64,000 bases of DNA from Sphingomonas sp. ID1715 (lineage in GTDB: Bacteria; Pseudomonadota; Alphaproteobacteria; Sphingomonadales; Sphingomonadaceae), in contig NZ_JABEPR010000004.1 in the NCBI RefSeq assembly GCF_013044515.1, positions 62,001-126,000 of the forward strand, in the 5' to 3' direction. Shown here one piece after another: positions 53,692-61,008 of the stretch. Numbering within the stretch: position 1 is the first letter of the stretch; the number at the start of each line of letters is the position of its first letter. The position numbers and the translations under genes were made by a program. Below the pieces are notes generated by a model, which had not been told where the DNA came from, did no database searches, and saw nothing but the letters and a program-made list of their open reading frames with translations.

Positions 53692-54732
53692 TCACGCGCG
53701 GCTGGACACGAGCCTGATGCGAGGACGCGTGGTTGCCTCCACCTTTGAGATCGCCGCCCGGGCCCGTACACGCTGCGACGCATATTTCATTGCCATTCGC
53801 GAACCTGCAGCGTAACGCAGTCCGTGAAACGAGCGGTTCTTCGGCATATCGGGAATAGCCTGGATCGCGCGGTAGATGGCGGTTGCAAGATTGTTCGCGT
53901 TGAATGGCCGACCGCGCGCCGTCAGGCAGATTGTTCCCTTAAGGTTGGCCCCGGCTTCTCGAAGCGCTTCAAGATGGGTGCGCAATAGGCGGTGACAGGC
54001 GATGTCGAGCAATGCGCCCGTCTTGCCCTGGCGCACTCGGATGACCTCACCCTGCCATTGTGACCAGCGCATGCTCGCGACATCGCTGGCGCGTTGCCCC
54101 GTATAGAGCGCGATCATTGCGGCAGTGCAGACATGTGCCGGCGCGCTTGTCAAAAACAGCTCAATCTCGTGGGTCGACCAGACGACATATTCCTTTTCGC
54201 CGCCCTTGCGTTTCAGCCTCTTGATGCGGGCGGCGGGATTGAAGCCTTCAGGAACAAGGTCATTCTCCTCGGCCCAACTGTACAGGCGACTGACCATTTG
54301 CTTGATCTTGTGCGCCTTGCGCGGATGATGGGCGTGACTGTCGCGCACGGCCTTGATCATGGAGCGAGTGGCCAGGCCGAAGGGCTCATCGCCGAGCTCT
54401 GCCTCGATCACGTCGAGGGTTCGGTTATAGTCGATCTGGGTTGCGTCGGTGAGCGCGCGAAATTCTTCGCTTGGACGCTGGCCATCACCGCCACGGTATT
54501 GCCGTATGAGCCAGCGAAAGCTCGTCCTGTCAGGGCTCCTCAGGACGACCTCGCTCCTTTCGACACGGGCGAGAAGTTCAGCGTATTTCTGGATGAATTC
54601 AGCCCGTTTTGGCTGATCTTCCACCGGCAAGCTCTTCATACGCGGCAACGCGATGTCGCCGGTCGCTGGATGTCTGAACCGCCAATATTTTCCCTTAGCG
54701 AGATAGGTATATAGAAGCTCAATGTCGGCCAC
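53692..54732 (-). CDS. tyrosine site-specific recombinase, apparently missing a catalytic block
   Basis: 346 residues. N-terminal SAM-like DNA-binding region and catalytic core with Arg I in IALYTGQRASDVASMRW, a Lys in GEVIRVRQGKTGALLDI and HGLRYAAGSRM (His-x-x-Arg). Intact relatives continue with ~20 residues ending in LGH before the xMxKYASQ tyrosine; here the text passes straight from GSRM to AMKYASQRVRARAA, so the second His/LGH block is absent while the Tyr remains. This looks like an in-frame deletion and would probably block strand cleavage. It overlaps the AlpA-like gene by 14 nt. Confidence 0.82.
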   Translation of the reverse strand: MADIELLYTYLAKGKYWRFRHPATGDIALPRMKSLPVEDQPKRAEFIQKYAELLARVERSEVVLRSPDRTSFRWLIRQYRGGDGQRPSEEFRALTDATQIDYNRTLDVIEAELGDEPFGLATRSMIKAVRDSHAHHPRKAHKIKQMVSRLYSWAEENDLVPEGFNPAARIKRLKRKGGEKEYVVWSTHEIELFLTSAPAHVCTAAMIALYTGQRASDVASMRWSQWQGEVIRVRQGKTGALLDIACHRLLRTHLEALREAGANLKGTICLTARGRPFNANNLATAIYRAIQAIPDMPKNRSFHGLRYAAGSRMAMKYASQRVRARAAISKVEATTRPRIRLVSSRA

Positions 54733-55036
54733 GGCGTCTCTCCAGAAAGCGACGTTCGATTTCTTTCGCTTCCTCTTCTCTCTGAGTGGGAGAGAGCGGC
54801 TGCCCCCCTAATCTGTCGGCCCATCGATCGAGATCGACTCGGTCATAAAGCACGCTGCGGCCGTCCCTTTTGGGAGAAGGTCCGCGTTCTCGGATCGTCG
54901 AAACGCTGCGCGACAGATAGGCTGCCGCCATCTCGATCGTCATGAGCCGCGGCCAATCTGGCAGCGATGCACGCTCGCCACGGGCTTTGCGGACAATGGG
55001 GCTTTCGGGCGCTGCTTCTTCTAACTCATTGGGCAC
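54719..55036 (-). CDS. AlpA/MerR-like excisionase-type DNA-binding protein
   Basis: 105 residues. A winged-helix domain of the AlpA/excisionase type: LMTIEMAAAYLSRSVSTIRERGPSPKRDGRSVLYDRVDLDRWADRLGG. A charged tail (REEEAKEIERRFLERRRGRH) follows. Such proteins bend DNA at attachment sites or activate the integrase gene. Coupled to the integrase gene downstream by a 14-nt overlap. Confidence 0.75.
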   Translation of the reverse strand: MPNELEEAAPESPIVRKARGERASLPDWPRLMTIEMAAAYLSRSVSTIRERGPSPKRDGRSVLYDRVDLDRWADRLGGQPLSPTQREEEAKEIERRFLERRRGRH

Positions 55037-55101
55037 GGCGAAAGCCTCGGTTCGCTCAGGTTGCCCTCCTCCTCGCTTTGCTCCGCTACCTCAGGGGGTG
55101 A

Positions 55102-55587
55102 TCACGAAGCCGCAGCGCGAGCACGCGGTTCGAACTCGCCCAGTTTGGCCTCTCGCTCGATCAGCTCATCGATGTGATGAGCGATACGCTGGGCGACAAA
55201 GCGGGCGGCGTGTTGTCCCCACCTCGGATTTACCCGGTCGAGTTCTTCACCGAGTTCCTGCGTAAGCGCTTCGGGCAGTGCCTCGATCAATAGTTCGAGA
55301 AACCGCGACATGCCGGATTGAGACCAGTCGATTGCCAACTCATGTCGATCAAACAGCGCTAACGTGATCGCTCCGCGTGCGGGCATGTCAGCAGCTCTGA
55401 GGAGCGTCATCGCTTCTTCCACTTTAAGTGGGCGTGTCCCGAGGCAGGTTCGGCTCACCTGGTCCTTGCTCAGGCCGGTCCGGGAGACCAGCTCGCGCTG
55501 GGGCAAACCCGAGCGCTGGATGAGCTGCGACACCAAAGCGCCCAGTGCGAGCCGTTGAGCGGCGCTCGCTTCCAAACCGTTCACCAT
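55102..55587 (-). CDS. XRE-like helix-turn-helix regulator of the element
   Basis: 161 residues from ATG 55587 (AGGAG upstream). HTH: LVSQLIQRSGLPQRELVSRTGLSKDQVSRTCLGTRPLKVEEAMTLL. The C-terminal ~90 residues are helical (MSRFLELLIEALPEALTQELGEEL, ARFVAQRIAHHIDELIEREAKL). Divergent from the tra operon, so it may repress transfer; inference from position only. Confidence 0.75.
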   Translation of the reverse strand: MVNGLEASAAQRLALGALVSQLIQRSGLPQRELVSRTGLSKDQVSRTCLGTRPLKVEEAMTLLRAADMPARGAITLALFDRHELAIDWSQSGMSRFLELLIEALPEALTQELGEELDRVNPRWGQHAARFVAQRIAHHIDELIEREAKLGEFEPRARAAAS

Positions 55588-55932
55588 CCTTGCGACTCCT
55601 GATGTTCGCGACTCGTGCGTAGGAAAACAAAACAGGAACATCCTATGCGGCGCATGCCGGTCGGACGAGCCGAATCATTTCCAAAATGGGGAGAATGCCC
55701 GAGCTGCGAGGGTTTTCGCGGGCTGCGCGACGTCCGGCCTGAACTTGGCCAGGGCAGTCGCAATCGAAAGGAAAGTTCCTCGCCCAACCGCGACATCACG
55801 CGCGCGGCAGCGGCAAACGAGGCGATTGCGTTCTGCGTTCGTTCTTTTTGATTGAGCGCAGCCGGAGCGGCACTCCAAGTCTGTCTGGCGGCCGGTTGAT
55901 CGGTCGCGATGACAAGCTCGGAGACGACCCCA
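55588..55932. other. intergenic region upstream of the tra operon
   Basis: 345 bp with divergent promoters for the XRE gene and the tra operon. Near the XRE gene, GCGACTC occurs twice (near 55592 and 55610), possible operator half-sites. A frame at 55615-55851 could encode 78 residues but lacks a credible ribosome site and domain. No oriT-like nick motif was recognised. Confidence 0.45.
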
Positions 55933-56253
55933 ATGAAGCGACTGAACAAGCTCCGCGGCGCGCTCAATAGCCGCGCGGCCGATTATGTGATTGCCGGTGC
56001 CGCGGCGCTGGTGCTGGCCTCCGCCGCCCATGCCGGCGCCGACGCCACTTTCGCCCCGGCGCTCGCGAAGTTCACCGACTTCCTCGAAGGCTCGGGCGGC
56101 AAGATCATCGCCGTGCTGAGCCTCGCCGGCGGCATCATCGGCATGGCATCCGGGCGCTTCAGCCTCGGCCAAGTCGCGCTCCCGGTTGGCGTCGGGATCG
56201 GCGTTGGCACCGGTGTGCCGATCGTCACCTCGACCGTCACCGCGCTCATCTGA
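55933..56253 (+). CDS. traA: F-type pilin precursor (TraA/TrbC-like)
   Basis: 106 residues from ATG 55933 (GGAG at 55920-55923; ATG 55909 is an alternative). A leader ending YVIAGAAALVLASAAHAGA, then the mature pilin with two hydrophobic stretches: GGKIIAVLSLAGGIIGMASG and LPVGVGIGVGTGVPIVTSTVTAL. First gene of the transfer operon, as in F-like systems. Forms the conjugative pilus. Confidence 0.72.
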   Translation: MKRLNKLRGALNSRAADYVIAGAAALVLASAAHAGADATFAPALAKFTDFLEGSGGKIIAVLSLAGGIIGMASGRFSLGQVALPVGVGIGVGTGVPIVTSTVTALI

Positions 56254-56279
56254 GCGCGGGTGAGGGCGGAGCGGCGCTA

Positions 56280-56567
56280 ATGTCGGACAAGTATTTCGTG
56301 CCCCGGCGGCTCGACGATCCCGAGCTCATCGGCCTTTGGACCCTGGATGAATTCCTGGGGCTGGCGATCCCGTTCGCCTGGGGCATTCTTTCCCAGCATA
56401 TCCTCCTGGGCGTCCCTCTCTCCTTCGGGGCGTGGTGGGTCCTGCGCAAGGCAAAGGCAGGTCGTGCCAGCTCGTGGGTGGTGCATGCCGCCTATTGGTA
56501 TCTGGGTGAGAGCTTTGTCCGGCTGAAAGCCACTCCGCCCTCCCATTGCCGGCTGCTGGCCGGCTGA
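56280..56567 (+). CDS. traL: T4SS protein TraL
   Basis: 95 residues: YFVPRRLDDPELIGLWTLDEFLG at the N-terminus is the TraL signature, followed by a TM pair (LAIPFAWGILSQHILLGVPLSFGAWWVL). Inner-membrane subunit of F-type pilus assembly. It lies between the pilin gene and traE as in F. Confidence 0.85.
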   Translation: MSDKYFVPRRLDDPELIGLWTLDEFLGLAIPFAWGILSQHILLGVPLSFGAWWVLRKAKAGRASSWVVHAAYWYLGESFVRLKATPPSHCRLLAG

Positions 56568-56578
56568 GGGGAGGGACC

Positions 56579-57145
56579 ATGCTCGCCGATATCGCGCATC
56601 AGCGCACGCAAGGCCTGCTTCGGCAGCGTAAAGTTCTGCTGGTCAGTCTGGCCGCGTCCTTTCTGGTCAATGTCGGGCTCGGACAAGCGCTGTCCTCGAA
56701 AGATCGGGAAGTGGTCCTGCAGCCGGTCTCGCCGCGGCCGCTTTCGATCAGCTCGTCGGGCGTCACCGCCGATTACCTTGAGTTCGTGACGCGCGACGTC
56801 GCGCTGATGCTGCTCAATCGGTCGCCCGCCGGGCTCGATTACTGGATGGAGCAAATCCTGAAGCTTGCCCATCCGGCCGCGTATGGCCGGCTGAAGGCCG
56901 AGCTTGTGAAGATCGTCACCGAGCAGCGCGGCTCCGACCTTGCCCAGGCTTTCGTGATCACCGGCATGACCGTCGATCCCAAGGGGCTCACATCCGAGGT
57001 GGAGGGCGAGCTGAAGACCTTTGTCGGCGGGCAGGTGATCGCCAGCGAGAAGAAGCGGTTCCGCTTTGGCTGGGACTACACCGGGCTGCGCCTGAGCCTG
57101 ACCAGTTTCGCGCTCGTGAGCGCGCCCAAGGAGTATTTACAATGA
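56579..57145 (+). CDS. traE: T4SS protein TraE
   Basis: 188 residues from ATG 56579 (GGGGAGGG upstream). N-terminal TM (RKVLLVSLAASFLVNVGLGQAL) and a periplasmic VirB5/TraE-like domain with LEFVTRDVALMLLNRSPAGLDYWMEQIL. The stop overlaps traK ATG by 4 nt. Confidence 0.85.
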   Translation: MLADIAHQRTQGLLRQRKVLLVSLAASFLVNVGLGQALSSKDREVVLQPVSPRPLSISSSGVTADYLEFVTRDVALMLLNRSPAGLDYWMEQILKLAHPAAYGRLKAELVKIVTEQRGSDLAQAFVITGMTVDPKGLTSEVEGELKTFVGGQVIASEKKRFRFGWDYTGLRLSLTSFALVSAPKEYLQ

Positions 57146-57951
57146 TCACGCCCGCCTGCCTGGTGGGGCTCGGCGCGACCTCGATCGCAGCCGGCAGCAC
57201 CCGCACGCACGACATCGTGCTGAAACCTCTTGGCTTCGCGCTGATCGCGGCCGCCATCGCGATGGCGGCCGGTCCGGCCTTGGCCGACGAGTTCGTCCAG
57301 GCCGTCGATAACGGCCAGGTCGCCTGCACGCTCTCATCGCGGGAGCTGACTCGCATTTCGCTCATCGGCGATGCTTTTGCCAACGTCAGCAAGATTACGT
57401 CCGGTTCGCCGCTCGAGGACTTCACCGTCACCAACGAGCCGATCCGGGGCGACATCTATCTCTCGGTGCCGCTCGGGTTCGCCGGAACACGCGTAAGCTT
57501 CTTCGCGACGTCCAAGAAGGGCTTCGTCTATAAGTTCGCCTGCGGGCTTGGCGGCGCCGAGGCCACGCAGGTGTTCGTCACCAACCCGGCGGTCGCGACC
57601 GAAAAGTCGAGCGACGCTCAGACGAAGCTCAGCCGACGCGACCAAGCGGTGCGGCTGATCCAGGCAATGGCGTCGTCGGCGACGCCTGACGGATACCAAG
57701 TCCGGCAGCCGGCTGCAGCGTCCGTGCGCATCGGCGAGCTGACGCTCCGGCTCGTCTCCGAATATCGGGGCGCCGGCCTCGTCGGCAAAACCTTCCGGAT
57801 CGACAATCGCGGCACCAAGCCGGTCACCGTCGCGGCTGAGCAGATCGCACCCTCGGGCACGCTCGCCGCCAGCATTACCGTTCCGGAGCTGAAAACCGGT
57901 GAAGCCACGACGGCCTATGTCGTCGGCCAGGTGGGAGAGGGGGCATGGTGA
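57142..57951 (+). CDS. traK: T4SS outer-membrane-complex protein TraK
   Basis: 269 residues. Signal region LGFALIAAAIAMAAGPALADE; beta-rich secretin-like body with VDNGQVACTLSSRELTRISLIGDAFANV and RGDIYLSVP. With TraB and TraV it forms the envelope-spanning core (VirB9 analogue). It overlaps traB by 7 nt. Confidence 0.82.
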   Translation: MITPACLVGLGATSIAAGSTRTHDIVLKPLGFALIAAAIAMAAGPALADEFVQAVDNGQVACTLSSRELTRISLIGDAFANVSKITSGSPLEDFTVTNEPIRGDIYLSVPLGFAGTRVSFFATSKKGFVYKFACGLGGAEATQVFVTNPAVATEKSSDAQTKLSRRDQAVRLIQAMASSATPDGYQVRQPAAASVRIGELTLRLVSEYRGAGLVGKTFRIDNRGTKPVTVAAEQIAPSGTLAASITVPELKTGEATTAYVVGQVGEGAW

Positions 57952-59273
57952 GCTTCCTCGGCCGCAAGAGCGAGGCGGCAAGGCGGGCGGAGGCTGCCGC
58001 GGCAGCACCGGACAGCGCCCTCGGCGCGCTCAACGCAAAGACCGCGAAACGGCAGCGCATGGTGCTGCTGGGCGGCGGCGGCAGCCTCGCGGTCGCGGCG
58101 CTCTGGCTGGTCTTTGGCGGGAGCTCGGGCTCCGAGCACGCCGACCCTGACGCGCCACAGCGGATCGAGACCGACGGCCTCGTCAACCGCGACCTCAGCC
58201 AGCGCGAGTTCGTCGCGATCTACGGCAATCGTCTCGACGCACAAGCCCGCCAGCTGAAGTCGCTTGAGGAGGGCCAGGCCAAAGCCCAAGATCTGCAGGC
58301 CAAGGTCGACGCGCTCGCAGCCGAGAACCAGGCGCTGAAAGCCGATGGCACCAAAACCATCGATGCGCTTGCCCAAGAGAACCAGGCGCTGCGCGCACAG
58401 GCGAGCCAGGCGGCACAGGTTCAGAACGCGCTGCCGCCACCCGCCTATGGTCCGGCAGGGAGTTATGGCCAGCAGTCGCCGTCCACACCGTCGGGCGACA
58501 CCGCGGAGCTGGCGGTGCCCGCGCGCGGCGTCAAGACACTGAGTTTCGTCACGTCGGACAGCGGCGCGGGCAAAGGCGGGCTGAAGACGACGCGGCCACA
58601 AGCGCCTGCGATCGAGATCGAGGACAGCCCCGACTATCTGCCGCCCAATTCCTATGCGCCGGCCCGAGTTATTGTCGGTGTGGACGCATCGGCAGGGGTG
58701 TCCAGCCAGACCGACCCGCTGCCGGTAGTGCTCCGGATCACCGGGCCGGCGCGCTCGGTCATCCAGAACGGCAAGCTCTTGGAGACCAACATCAGGGGCT
58801 GTGTCGTCAACGGCGCCGCGCGCGGCGATCTCTCGGCCGAGAAGGTTTACGTAAAGCTGCAGAAGATGACCTGTGACCAGCCCGGCGGGCGCGTCGCGGT
58901 CAGCGAAGTGAAGGGCTTTATCAGCTTCGCCGGCAAGACCGGCGTGCGCGGCCGCGTCGTCAGCCGCGAAGGAAGCCTCATCGGCCAGGCTTTGCTCGCC
59001 GGCGTTGTCGGCGGGTTCGGGCGCGGCTTCTCCGCCAACGCTAACAGCGTCTTTCAGGGGCTGACTGCCGGCGCCGACGGCAAGCGCAAATCCCTCTCCC
59101 CGCAGGAGGTCGTCGAGGGCGGGTTCGGGCAGGGGGTCGGCGAGGCCGCCGACACCGTCTCCAAATATCTGATTGAACGAGCCGAACAGTACCAGCCCGT
59201 CATCGAGATGCCGACCGGCATCGATGTCGAGATCGTGTTCCTGGACGGCGTTTTTGTGAGGAACTCCCAATGA
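57945..59273 (+). CDS. traB: T4SS core protein TraB (VirB10-like)
   Basis: 442 residues. N-terminal cytoplasmic part, TM (MVLLGGGGSLAVAALWLVF), a coiled-coil (YGNRLDAQARQLKSLEEGQAKAQDLQAKVDALAAENQALK), a proline-rich linker and a VirB10-like C-terminal domain (KLLETNIRGCVVNGAARGDLSAEKVYVKLQKMTC, GFISFAGKTGVRGRVVSREGSLI). The stop overlaps the dsbC-like ATG by 4 nt. Confidence 0.88.
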   Translation: MVSFLGRKSEAARRAEAAAAAPDSALGALNAKTAKRQRMVLLGGGGSLAVAALWLVFGGSSGSEHADPDAPQRIETDGLVNRDLSQREFVAIYGNRLDAQARQLKSLEEGQAKAQDLQAKVDALAAENQALKADGTKTIDALAQENQALRAQASQAAQVQNALPPPAYGPAGSYGQQSPSTPSGDTAELAVPARGVKTLSFVTSDSGAGKGGLKTTRPQAPAIEIEDSPDYLPPNSYAPARVIVGVDASAGVSSQTDPLPVVLRITGPARSVIQNGKLLETNIRGCVVNGAARGDLSAEKVYVKLQKMTCDQPGGRVAVSEVKGFISFAGKTGVRGRVVSREGSLIGQALLAGVVGGFGRGFSANANSVFQGLTAGADGKRKSLSPQEVVEGGFGQGVGEAADTVSKYLIERAEQYQPVIEMPTGIDVEIVFLDGVFVRNSQ

Positions 59274-60157
59274 ACGAGACCAGCTTCTTCGCGCGTCAGC
59301 GCGCACTCTTCGCGCGCGCTCACGGCCCGCTCTTCTGGGCGACCTTGGCGCTCGGCTCGCTAGGCGTCGGCATGGGCGCAGGTGCGATCAGCAACAGATT
59401 TTCGTCGCATCAAGTCATCGCCAAGACGGCTCAGCCCGAGCTGGTGCTGGCGGCGCTCAAGGCGCGGCTGCCGCGTACGACGATCAGCAGCATCGGCTGT
59501 GCAGGGCTTGGCGGGCTCTGCGAAGTCGTCGCCGGAACCACGCTTTTCTATGTCGACCGGACCGCGCGCTTCCTCGTCATCGGGCGCGTCTATGACATGG
59601 AGACGCGGTCCGACCTGACGGCGGCCAAACTCCTCGCAATGAACCCCGATATGCTCGCGGCGGGCGGCGCTCGCCGGCAGGCAGCCTCGGCCGACCAGGC
59701 GAGCGAGAGTGCTCGGCCGGTCCGCACGATGCGCGTCAATCTGAGCGAGTTGCCCGAAGGCGGGGCAATCCGCTGGGGGCCGGGAACGGGCCCCAAGCTC
59801 ATCGTGCTCAGCGACTTTTCGTGCGGTTATTGCCGGCGCCTGTCGACGGAGCTGAAGGCCATTGGCGCGCGCGTCGAGGAGCGGCCGATCTCGATCTTCG
59901 GGCCAGCCAGCCGTGCTGCTGCCGAGCGGGTGCTCTGCGCACCCGATCCGGAAAAGGCGCTGCACGCGGCATACGAGCAAAACGAGATCGCGGCGCCCCG
60001 CAAATGCGACACGTCCGGGCTGGACGCGAACGAGGCGTTCGCAAAGCGGCATGGTTTCGGCGGCACGCCGGTGATCATCCGCCCCGATGGTGCCGTGCTC
60101 GAAGGCTATCGCCCCGCCTCCGTGCTGAAAGCGTTCGCGCTCGGCGGTGCGGCATGA
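59270..60157 (+). CDS. DsbC-like disulfide isomerase of the transfer operon
   Basis: 295 residues. N-terminal TM (FWATLALGSLGVGMGAGAIS), a DsbC-type dimerisation part (LKARLPRTTISSIGC, LFYVDRTARFLVIGRVYDM) and a thioredoxin fold with active site SDFSCGYCRRLSTELKAIG and cis-Pro GGTPVIIRPDG. Probably forms disulfides in exported Tra proteins. Overlaps traV ATG by 4 nt. Confidence 0.88.
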   Translation: MNETSFFARQRALFARAHGPLFWATLALGSLGVGMGAGAISNRFSSHQVIAKTAQPELVLAALKARLPRTTISSIGCAGLGGLCEVVAGTTLFYVDRTARFLVIGRVYDMETRSDLTAAKLLAMNPDMLAAGGARRQAASADQASESARPVRTMRVNLSELPEGGAIRWGPGTGPKLIVLSDFSCGYCRRLSTELKAIGARVEERPISIFGPASRAAAERVLCAPDPEKALHAAYEQNEIAAPRKCDTSGLDANEAFAKRHGFGGTPVIIRPDGAVLEGYRPASVLKAFALGGAA

Positions 60158-61008
60158 TCGCGCGCCTGAGCCTTCTCAGCGCGACGGCGCTGGTCGCTGG
60201 TTGCACGACACTGGGCGGCAACATCAAAGGGGCGTTCACGTGCCGGGCGCCGGCTGGGACTTGCGCGCCGACCTCGACGATCGACGCCAAGGCAGTCGAT
60301 CATGACGCCGCCGACGATGTTCCTGCCAGCGCCACCGGCCGATCCCATCCGCTCGTCGCCGGCACGATCGCGGGTACAGCGGTGCGCAGCGCCGAGCGCA
60401 CCATCGCGATCGTGTTCCCTCCCTACGTCGACGAGGCTGGCGTGCTGCATGACCAGGCCGTCGCCCATGCAGTGGTCGAGCCGCCGCACTGGGCTGCTTC
60501 GCCCGCCGACCCGCATTCCTTCTCGCGCAGTCCCGCCCCTTCCTCCCTGCGCGAGGTTGTCGCCGGAGCTTCGGCTTCGGCGGCAGAGGGGCTTGAGCCG
60601 TCCCCCTCTCAAGCCCCTCACCAAATCGACAGCTTCTCCTCGCGCAGTCTCGCTCCTCTGCTGCGCGGGACCGTCACCGGCGCTTCGGCTCCGGTGGCAG
60701 AGGGGCTTGAGCCGCTCCCCACACAAGCCCCTCACTCCATTGCTGACGGCACCGGCGCGCCGACCGTGGAGGCGATTGCAGCCGCCCGCGCTGGGCATCG
60801 GATCGAACGGCCAGATCCATCCGTGGCTAGGCCTCCGCGGGCCGTGGTCGCGCCGGGGCTGAAACGGGCTCTAGAACAAACTCGGGCCCCGGCGGCCGCC
60901 GAGGAGAAGGTGCGCAAAGCGCTCGCGCCCTTAATGACGAAGGCAAACCCGGAGCCGGTGTTGGACGATCCGTTCCGGCCCGCCCAGACGCCGGGAGGCG
61001 GGAAATGA
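60154..61008 (+). CDS. traV: T4SS lipoprotein TraV with internal duplication
   Basis: 284 residues from ATG 60154; the frame is open far upstream but that part shadows the dsbC-like gene. Lipobox LVAGCTTLGG, then a CRAPAGTCAPTSTI Cys pair as in TraV. Two tandem ~38-residue units (SFSR...AEGLEPSPSQAPH and SFSS...AEGLEPLPTQAPH) at 60521-60621 and 60635-60735 are absent from F TraV. Forms the outer-membrane core with TraB and TraK. Overlaps traC by 4 nt. Confidence 0.78.
   Translation: MIARLSLLSATALVAGCTTLGGNIKGAFTCRAPAGTCAPTSTIDAKAVDHDAADDVPASATGRSHPLVAGTIAGTAVRSAERTIAIVFPPYVDEAGVLHDQAVAHAVVEPPHWAASPADPHSFSRSPAPSSLREVVAGASASAAEGLEPSPSQAPHQIDSFSSRSLAPLLRGTVTGASAPVAEGLEPLPTQAPHSIADGTGAPTVEAIAAARAGHRIERPDPSVARPPRAVVAPGLKRALEQTRAPAAAEEKVRKALAPLMTKANPEPVLDDPFRPAQTPGGGK
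60521..60735 (+). repeat. traV: tandem duplication with palindromes inside traV
   Basis: Two ~101-bp units spaced by 114 bp (60521-60621, 60635-60735). Each carries an inverted repeat: GAGGGGCTTGAG at 60586-60597 with CTCAAGCCCCTC at 60608-60619 (perfect 12 bp) and GAGGGGCTTG / CAAGCCCCTC at 60700-60733 (10 bp). The unit keeps the reading frame. Confidence 0.8.

Noticed and set aside
55615-55851. Possible 78-residue protein upstream of the tra operon
   Set aside because: No ribosome site, no domain, and the region is better explained as a promoter; kept only as part of the intergenic entry.
59821-60153. Extra N-terminal 111 residues for traV
   Set aside because: This part overlaps the dsbC-like gene; the lipoprotein signal starts at 60154.
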